A stretch of 64,000 bases of DNA from contig JANCRA010000065.1 of the NCBI GenBank assembly GCA_024362935.1, positions 744,001 to 808,000 of the forward strand, read 5' to 3'. Shown piece after piece: positions 56,594 to 64,000 of the stretch. Positions within the stretch are counted from its first letter, which is position 1, and the number at the start of each line of letters is the position of its first letter. The notes under the pieces were generated by a model. That model searched no databases. It was not told the DNA's origin and saw only the letters and a program-made list of their open reading frames with translations. A program made the position numbers and the translations under genes. The stretch is from Setophaga petechia. Taxonomy: Eukaryota; Chordata; Aves; Passeriformes; Parulidae.

Positions 56594-57876
56594 TGTGGTG
56601 GTTTCACAGGAAATATGTTTTTTGGGATTTCTGGGATAGGCTGTGGTCAAGCTACTGGGTGCTCAGACGTTAATATTGGCACTTGGTGTGGCCACTGGGG
56701 ATGTTTGGACACGCCTCTGAGAACACCCACACAGGGGTTAAAAGCAGGGCTCTCCCCCTCGGAGCCCTCTTTGAATTCCCGGCGGGAAGCGCTGGATCTC
56801 TGCCCCGGCCCAGCTGCTAGCTGGGCAGGGGGAGGAAAAAGCCACGCGGCCCTGGGAGAGGTAGGCCTGACCCCCCTGAGGGTGGAAGGGTGGAAGAGAG
56901 AGAGACCCCAGGAGCCATCGGACAGCCCTTGCCCCCCACCCCAGAAAGAGAGAGAGAGAGAGAGAGAGCCGTGCCTGGAACTGTTACCTTGGAATGTGAT
57001 ACCCTGTGCTGCTGCGGTGAAAGGAAGGGGCGGTGCGGCGAGGAGCCCAGCTGCTTGTGAGAGCTTTTAACCCTTTGTGGACCATTAAAACTTTACAGAA
57101 CATTAACCCTTCCTAGAAGAGAGATAAAAGTAGAGGATGAAGGAGGAAATGGGCCAGTGGGGAGGTCTGGTAAGAGAGAAAGAGAGATGTTGGAGGAATG
57201 GAGAAGATGGAGTGGCATTTTTGCTGGACTCTTTCTTGTATAGCCATGGACTGTTTCCTTGTGATACAGAGACTGCATCCAGGGGGAAGCAAGGACTCAG
57301 AGCCAAGAGAGTTCAGTGTTGAGACCCCTCAGCCCCAGGGGCTGTGAAGGAAATGGGGGGGACAAAGGTCCCAGAGATGAGACTGTGCTCTGTTTGGAAT
57401 GGGACGAGGCATCCTTAAAAGGTCCACCCTCGAAGCAGGCCCCTGCCCCATGCAAGGTGGTGAGAGCACCGGGCATGGAAGGAAGATGTCACAATGGCAA
57501 AAGGATCTCTCCGGGCGGTGCTGATTGTGACAAGAAGTCCATGGCACAAGGAAGGACTCTGCCTACTCTACATGAACTGAGGATTTGATTATCTAAAGGG
57601 TGGTGTCAGACCGAGTGTTGATAATTTTGGGAAATGCAAATGTATTGGGAATTTGGTGGGAGGAGGAGGGGGAGTGTTTCTGTGCAGTTTTCATTTTCCT
57701 TGTGTTTATTTTCTTCCTTTGTGGTTTAGTTTTTGTAGTTTAGTTAATAAAGTTTTCTCTTTTTCCTCTAAGTAGGAGCCTGCTTTGCTTATTTCCGGGT
57801 ACCACCTCACAGCAGACGCCAGGGAGAGGGAATTTTCATGGGGGCACTGGCATTGTGCCAGTGTCAAACCATGACA
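56594..57876 (+). mobile_element. Long solo LTR, ERVL type
   Basis: About 1283 bp with inverted ends TGTGGTGGTTT and AAACCATGACA. A TATA-like ataaaag lies near 57125 and AATAAA near 57747, in plus orientation. It contains a (ga)n tract at 56946-56968. The flanks (gttag and acatt) do not form a TSD, and sequence to the right does not resume the integrase reading frame, so a deletion or rearrangement accompanied the junction. Confidence 0.75.
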
Positions 57877-58499
57877 ACATTGCTACAAATTCTCTTTCTA
57901 GTGTTACAAAGAGTGTTGAAGAGCTGTAAAAAATAGTAAAGTAGGTAAAAAAAAAATAGCCAGAATGTTAATTTTTGTTCATATGGCGAACAATGACTAT
58001 CTAATAATTCAGACCTCATAGAAGTGAGTATTCAGATTTCCACTTAGCACGTGCTGGCAGTTTGAATTTGAAATTAATAGGTTTATCCCAATCGAGTTAG
58101 CCATAGGAATTAATTTACTCTATGATGTAACTAAAAATGCCTCATTGTCTGATAAGTTTAGTAGAAATTTGCTAAGCCAACTCTCCACAGATTTTCATTT
58201 CTTGTTTAGTGGCTATTCTGCAGGAAAGCTTTTACAGACTAAGCAGTTTGGATGCAATTAAAATGCCAGTACATTTCATCTAGCCATTTTGGTATAAGAA
58301 CAAAACCATATGACTGCACAGCCTTTTAAAAAATATTTTAAAATAAATTTTCAAATCAACAGTCTGAGTAGGACTCAGAATAAAAACTCTACCAAACTTC
58401 AACTCCATGGAAAGATTCCCTTGTCACCCTGTGAATCAACTCTACATTCAGATGATTAAAAGTCCCAATTATGGTGGTTTTGGTGTGGTTAGGAATTGG
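57877..58499. other. AT-rich spacer, no gene
   Basis: Nothing recognisable. Confidence 0.5.
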
Positions 58500-59060
58500 G
58501 GAAGAGTCTTCTTCCTTCTCAACTCCATGCTGCAGTGCCTTTGGGATGTGGCCTGCTGGCTGTTGTTTGTGCAGCCCTGGTGTTTCTACATGAGGCAGAA
58601 AGTGCAATTGCATTTCCATCCAAAAACCCATGAGGAGTGGGGCAGCCAGAGCTGTGCCAGACACAGGCCAGCAGCTGTGCCGCCAGAGGGTTTTGGTTCC
58701 TGCCCAGTGCAGCTGGTGCATCTCTGCCGTGAGTGCCTCCCCTGCCCAGGTGCCCATGGAGAGCAGGTGCAGGGTTCTGCAAGGGCTATGGAACAGGGTG
58801 GGGATGTCTGCTGGCAACAGAGTGCAGCGGAGAGCAAACAGTCCAGGATGTTTCTGGAGTGTGTGACAGAGAACTTGTGACACAGCTGGGGACTGAGCCA
58901 GGGAGGGAAGGCACTGCTGGAGCTGCTGTTTGTGAATAGAGAAGGGCTGGTGGGTGACAGGAGGGTTGGAGGCGGCCTTGGGCTCAGTGATCACAAAATG
59001 CTTCTGTTTGATTCCCAGTGAAGGAAGGAGACATGTTGGGGAAGTGTTGACCTGCAAAAA
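58500..59060 (+). mobile_element. CR1-like LINE remnant
   Basis: On the plus strand the order gactgagccagggagggaaggcactgctggagctgctgtt, tagagaagggctggtgggtga, ggttggaggcggcc, ctcagtgatcacaaaatg resembles CR1 ORF2 between endonuclease and RT. Frame interrupted. The 222-codon minus-strand open frame over it is an antisense artefact. Confidence 0.6.
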
Positions 59061-60084
59061 ATGGTGAATTTGTTAAGCTTTAACAGGCAGTGCTTAGTCT
59101 TACCTTCCCTCACACCAGTGGCTAATGTGTGCAAGTGGATGTCTTAGCCTTGAGAATAAAGACAGTGGGCCTACTGAGGAGGTAGCTGCAATGCATTCAA
59201 GGAGAAGAAGGCTCTTAACCATGGAAGGAGAATTTGAGGAATGGGATGTTCACCACATGACCACCAGAGACCCTCAAGAGACCCCTACTCTAAATGTCAG
59301 TAATTTTGGGGAAGTGATTTAAACATGCCAAATACTTTGTGAGAATGTTTAGCCTGTGAGTTTGAGCAAAGTAATGAATAAAAGTAATGAAAGTAATGTC
59401 TTAGTTCCATGGATACTAACACGTGGGTGTGCATGTTTCAGGGAAGTGATTCCCCACGCACCCAGCACTGAAATAAAGTAATGCCTCTTTTCTCACACTG
59501 AGCTGGCAGTGTGGATCAGGCCCTGCTTGGTATCTTTCATTTTGGTCATTTCTATTGAAGCATAAAGAATGGTTGAAATGAAATCTTTTCCAGCTGTTTC
59601 CATCTTGTTCACCTTTTGGGGGACCAAGGTTCTGTGCTGCAGGTGTCCTGGGTGTGTGCAGAGCAGTGCAGCCCCAGACAGCCCTTGGTTTGCCCACAGG
59701 TTGTCATGCCTTGTTCCCAGGTGTGCCCAGCTGTGGCAGGAGAAGGAGCCCGCAGCGCAGTGGGCACCGTGCCCTGCCCAGCCGGGGCTCTCTGGCACAG
59801 AGCAGCAGCAGCAGCGCCAGCACCGTTCAACCCGCTCCTGCCTTGGCTTCCCCTGGCACACAGGAGCCTCTGGAAATCAGCACCGCCAGTGGCGTTCCCA
59901 GCTTGGAGCAGCTGCTGCTGGGGGCAGATGCTGCCAGTTCGACTGCTGCCAAAGGGGAAGGAAGGCAGAGATGTACAGGCACCGGAGCCCTGGGCATGTC
60001 CAATAAAGGTGCAAATATGTGGGGAGATTTGTTAGGAAGCATTTCAGCTGTTATGCCAACTGTGGCTTCTCTCCTGGTTCTGTG

Positions 60085-60511
60085 TGTTCTAGATGAGTAA
60101 TGCAATGGTTGGCTCTGACAATTAAGAAGTAGATGTTATGTGGATGTTCAAATGTGTAGTGATGATATTGTAAAATATCCTCCCATAGTCCTCTTTCCCG
60201 TCCCCCTTGTAACAGCCTCGGGAGTCAGGGCATTTGGGGAGGGCTGGTTTGGGACCAGCAGGCTGGGTGTAACAACACCTGACCTCCAGTCAAGATGCAA
60301 GAAAGTAATCTCCAGCAATGGACAGCAGAGAAAGAGTTGACTGACAAAATTTTTGCCGGGGCTAAGGGTATAAAAGGCAGGGCATCCTTTTTGTAGATGA
60401 ACACACGTCTGCTAGTCATGGAGACTCCCAATGCTGCAATTTTTCCTTATTCAGTCCTTTCTTAAGGTTTAATAAACCTCTAAAAAGTTAAAGGAAGGGT
60501 AGTTTCTCACA
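60085..60511 (+). mobile_element. Solo LTR, class I type, TSD TGTG (arm B copy)
   Basis: 427 bp, TGTTCTAG...TCTCACA, flanked by TGTG (60081-60084 and 60512-60515). TATAAAA at 60369-60375, AATAAA at 60471-60476, plus orientation. Same insertion as 7679-8101 in arm A. It points toward the reading frame at 60980. Confidence 0.9.
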
Positions 60512-60979
60512 TGTGCAATGCTGTGGGCCGTTTTCTTGGTCTGATTTCCTTTGCTTGTGTCCCATCTGTGTGCTCAGTTGGGGTACAGGCTGTAGGTGCT
60601 TGGGGAACTCTTGGAGTTCCTCTTGGATCCCCTGAACAACAGGGTTTGGGCTAAGGGGGGAATTTGTGCTGCTTTGTGTCAGAGGAGAACTTTGAGGCCA
60701 TTTTGTGTTTGCTGTAGGGAAGGTTGGTTATTGCTTGGCATAAATTCACAGACCAACATGGAGCGTTTGCTTTGTGATGTCAGGGCATGGTTGCCACCTG
60801 GTCACAGTGACATCAGAAGGTTGCCTTGGTGCACGGAAGGCCTGAGTGTCAGAGCAGCCCTAGGCCTTGCTCAGTTGAGGAGAACTTTCCTCGCTGGCGC
60901 CTTTGTCAGCGGGGAGCTGCCCACTGACAAGAGCTCTGTGTTTTCTCGTGTTGTGGTGAACTCCCACAACACTGCTACC

Positions 60980-62030
60980 ATGTTTCACCATCTGGCCACG
61001 GCAGCTTTTGCTGCCTATGGCATTACTTTTTCTGCCTACTACATGACACACTTCTACTGTAAGTAGAGGTTTCCCTTCTGCTTAGGTTAGGGTGTATCCT
61101 AACCTGGCTTTTGTAGGTCTTCCTGCTCTTTCTTGGTGGCTGAGTTTCTGATTTTGAAACAGAAAGAGCATTAGGATGCCGCTGGTTTGGTAAAGCTCCT
61201 GTCAAGGCATTCAGCTAAAAAGGGGGTGTCTGTAGCCACAGGGGCAGCATTTGCAGGGGAACCTGCAGGGGTTCTGTTCCCTCCATGGGAGAGTCTGCAG
61301 CAGCAGAGTCTGTCATTGCCTCAGTTTGATGGGACAAGCAAGACACCTTTGAAAATGTAGACTGGCAGACCTTCAGGGAATGCCTTCTAAAAACTCTGCA
61401 GTTGTTCCCAGAATTCAGGGAAAGCTTCTTTCTTTCTAAGTTTTGTCATGAAGGGATTTGACTGTCTAACTTCACCTTTTACTGAGTGCTAAAATAGTTA
61501 TTCCCTTGGAAAGGAAGTGCAAACTCTAAAGCAGTGAGTGTCTGCTCCTGAACTCTAGAGGTGCTGCTGTGCTCTTCCACAATAGAACTGCCACAGCTCA
61601 GGGGGATTTTGGGGAAGCTTTTCTGGGCAACTGTTTCCGGCAAGTTAATGAGAACTAGTGCATGTTACTGGTTGAAAAAAAAAAGACCTGAAGGAGAGAA
61701 TTTCAGAAGCTGTTTTATGTGTTTGGTAGAACAGGAGCATTCAGTGTTAAAGAACAGTTTGCATTTTCTTGATCATGTTTGTATTCATTTACTGGCTAAA
61801 CAGCCCAAAGTGTAGGCACAGCCAAGGATATTGTCCTGATCCCTTTCTGGCTGTGTGAATGAAATGTGTCTCCAGGAGGGAAGCTGTGAAACGGGAAATC
61901 ATCTCTGTTTGGGTTGACTTGTTCTGTGGGATTCAGCAGCCCAGGCAGTTTTCTGACAGCATCTGGTTCATTTTCCCTTCCTACTACAGGTCACTTGAAG
62001 CGTGTATTCAGCAGCGTGGAAGATCCTAAG
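60980..62030 (+). CDS. Two-exon reading frame of unknown gene (arm B copy)
   Basis: Counterpart of 6157-7210. Exon 1 (60980-61058) starts at ATG, encodes MFHHLATAAFAAYG and a hydrophobic stretch, and ends at a GTAAGT donor. Exon 2 (61990-62030, after a tactacag acceptor) continues in frame with CHLKRVFSSVEDPK and ends at a GTGAGT donor. Together 40 codons are visible and no later exon was found. Between arms the 40 residues differ at 4 positions. The longer upstream open frame (from 60596) includes LTR-proximal sequence. The LTR promoter elements at 60369 lie ~610 bp upstream in the same sense. Identity unknown. Confidence 0.45.
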
Positions 62031-62308
62031 GTGAGTGAGAAAGGAACATTTCATATTTGTGGTGTTTAAGAATTGTAGAGGAGGATGTGAGCTTGGCCAG
62101 TAGCAGTAGACTGTAGAGGGCCAGCTAGGAAGGCCAAAAGAAAATCCATTTTCCTGGTTGCTAAAACAATAACAAAGGCAGAGATAGATATTTTTAAAAT
62201 TTCCATCTCAGAGCTTTGAAGAATAAAAACCTAGTTTTGCAAAGAGAACAATGCTTGCTGACAGCAGATAGGGAAATTTAACCAAGAGCAATTTCTTCTA
62301 CAGTTAAA

Positions 62309-63481
62309 TTAGATCATTTTAATATAAACAGTGTGACTTAGAATCCTCTTCCTATCAAACTTTATGATACCTACTTGGAATCTGAGCTGGTAGACAAGGA
62401 AGGCCATCTTGCAGTGGTGCCTGCTGTATGTGAAGTGCAATGGGCTCCTTTGTGGCTGGGGAGCTGCGTGGGCCAAAAGGACGCAGGGCTGGCGGCCTTG
62501 AGCAGCTGAAGATGAGGCAGCGTGTGGCCAGGGGGCCAAGCAGGCCGAGGGCACGGTGGCCTGTGCCAGCAGCAGGGGGGCAGCAGGAGCAGGGCAGGGA
62601 GCGTGGCCCTGTGCTGGGCAGCGCTGCGGCCACAGCTGGAGTGCTGTGTGCAGCTGTGGGCCCTGGGAAGCACAAAGCCATGGAGGGGCTGCAGCGTGTG
62701 CACACAAGGACAGGGGAGCTGGGCAAGGGGGTGCAGCACAAGGCCAGGGAGGAGGTGCTGAGGGAGCTTTGGCCTGGACAATGGGGGGCTCTTGAGGGAC
62801 CTTCAGGCAGACTTTCATCAATCCCTGCATGACAGTGCTCAGCACAAGGGCTGTTTCCCTGCCAAACATCCCCTCACTGCATCCAAGGAATTGAGACACT
62901 GGAGTGGGTGACACTTCCATCTTGTGGTTTGTGGGTTTCCAAGGAGGAGAAGCCCTGTTCATTTTCTCTTTTTCCAGCAAGCAGGGATGCTTCTGCACAA
63001 TCTTTTCTGCCCTTACCAAGCTCTGGAAGTCATTCTGTGCCCTTTGTGGAACTAGATGCAGATGGAGCTTTTGGGTTTCCAGGCCTTGATGCATGGCCTT
63101 AAAGATCTCTTTGAGTTGAATCGTACCTGAGACTTTCTGCAGCCCAGGGAATCGGAGTGTGTTATGTTTGGGAATTGAGTAGGAGATCAATGCTTTGCAT
63201 TCCAGCTGTTCCTCAGAGATGACAGGAGCTGGGAGGGGCTGGGCTGCATTTCTGATTCCAGCCACTTCAGCACCGTCAGTGTGGTTGAGTCCAAGAGAAC
63301 TTGCCCGAGCACAGATGCACAGAGTGCAGTTCCCAGTGCAATGTTCTGGGTCTGATCCCTTTCCATAAGGACCCACACGCTCCAGATTCCCCAAGAGTGT
63401 GCTTTTTTGAGCAACAGGAGAGAAATCCCAGGATTGCTGCTCATTGGGGCACTGGCTACCAAGTTTTGATGTGTGTAGCAA
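62309..63481 (-). other. Unexplained 390-codon open frame in arm B
   Basis: Minus-strand open frame whose second half (62309-62900) is antisense to the CR1-like remnant. Its first half (63481-62950) has ordinary composition and no recognisable domain (for example EEQLECKALISY and LKEIFKAMHQGLE). Arm A does not preserve the first half, so conservation cannot be used. It runs opposite to the spliced frame at 60980. It may be chance or a captured exon series. Confidence 0.2.
62390..62830 (+). mobile_element. CR1-like LINE remnant (arm B copy)
   Basis: Counterpart of 5395-5790 in plus orientation. Same degraded CR1-type phrases, and variants shared with 2868-3075. Confidence 0.5.
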
Positions 63482-64000
63482 CAGAGAGGACAGTAAAGGG
63501 AGATTATAGTAGTGAGATCTATCTGTCTATCTTCCTACCTATCTATTTAGTTAACATTTACATAAATGAATCTTCCTGGCTCTGGTCCAAGGCAGTTGGA
63601 GGTGCAAAGGTCACCTAAAGCATCCCTTTCAGGAGAGGAATAGAGACATGTTCCCTCAACCAATTCTGAGCAGGCAGAGATGTTTCCCCCTCCAGAGATG
63701 GTGGTTTTTTCCCCTCAGAGTTGTTTTCCTCCTCTGGCCTCTTCTGCCCTTAAGGCCACAGTTAATTCTTTAAATTTCTGCCTGTCCTAGAGAGGTGGAA
63801 CAATTCCATGTTTAGGTGGTGTTTGGTGACTCTGGTCATACATGCCACGCATTCCATGACAAATGGTTTCCTTCACTGGCATCCCCAGGGCTGTGTAAGT
63901 GCATTCCTTAATGGGGCCTTAGGAGAGTCTCTGTTACTGCTGGTCAGAATTCTCAGTTGACAAAAGAGGGAGAAGGAACACCTTGGTCCTCCTCCATATA

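Larger units (their letters stand above)
59110..64000 (-). repeat. Arm B of the large inverted duplication (continues past the window)
   Basis: Reverse-complement counterpart of 2590-9394 (see there). The match is still running at position 64000. It lacks the 8686-9236 LTR of arm A and differs across 63060-63690, where arm A has a ~2.3-kb block. Confidence 0.9.

Noticed and set aside
58389..59057. 222-codon minus-strand open frame
   Set aside because: Antisense to a CR1-like remnant, with no domain.

Overview
The window is vertebrate nuclear DNA from a bird, most likely a songbird (Passeriformes). It has a single-exon olfactory receptor of the avian OR14-like type, C2H2 zinc-finger genes with a short MPRDTEA-type leader exon, MHC class I fragments, CR1-like retroposon remnants, and endogenous retroviruses (ERVs) of three classes with LTRs showing TATA boxes, AATAAA signals and target-site duplications (TSDs). 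No bacterial, plasmid or phage feature was seen. The density of ERVs, minisatellites and segmental duplications suggests an ampliconic region such as an MHC-type microchromosome, a W-linked region or an unplaced repetitive contig. That placement is inference.

Layout: (1) 1-2320, a degraded class II ERV pol with its 3' LTR. (2) about 2590-9394, arm A of a large inverted duplication; arm B is about 59110-64000 and runs off the window. Each arm carries a conserved, unrecognised two-exon reading frame (7210-6157 minus; 60980-62030 plus) just downstream of a same-sense LTR. (3) 9395-10387, an LTR and AT-rich DNA. (4) 10388-20840 (unit A) and 22638-33686 (unit B), a direct tandem duplication. Each unit holds a C2H2 zinc-finger gene (minus), a TGGGA-rich minisatellite, a broken MHC class I fragment (minus), zinc-finger-type promoter pieces in both orientations, and a 5'-truncated alpharetrovirus-like ERV (plus). 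Two further tandem-repeat arrays lie between the units. (5) 33687-39926, a minus-strand class III (ERVL-like) provirus with a tRNA-Ser-type primer site, partial gag, pol and env, and two mismatched LTRs. (6) 39930-49400, three blocks of one 37-bp satellite family separated by LTR and AT-rich DNA. (7) 49400-54420, a CR1 fragment, an apparently intact olfactory receptor gene (51367-52299 minus) and a ~150-bp tandem repeat. (8) 54786-57876, a class I (gammaretrovirus-like) remnant abutting a long ERVL-type LTR. (9) 57877-59110, CR1-like and unassigned DNA leading into arm B.

Probably functional loci are the two zinc-finger genes (314 and 342 residues by the splice model given) and the olfactory receptor; the paired arm gene is a candidate. 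Nearly everything else is retroviral or repeat debris. TSDs give a relative order: one LTR insertion is shared by both inverted arms with the same flanking 4 bp, so it predates the inverted duplication. The solo LTR at 8686 (arm A only) and the one at 29723 (unit B only) came after the inverted and tandem duplications, respectively.
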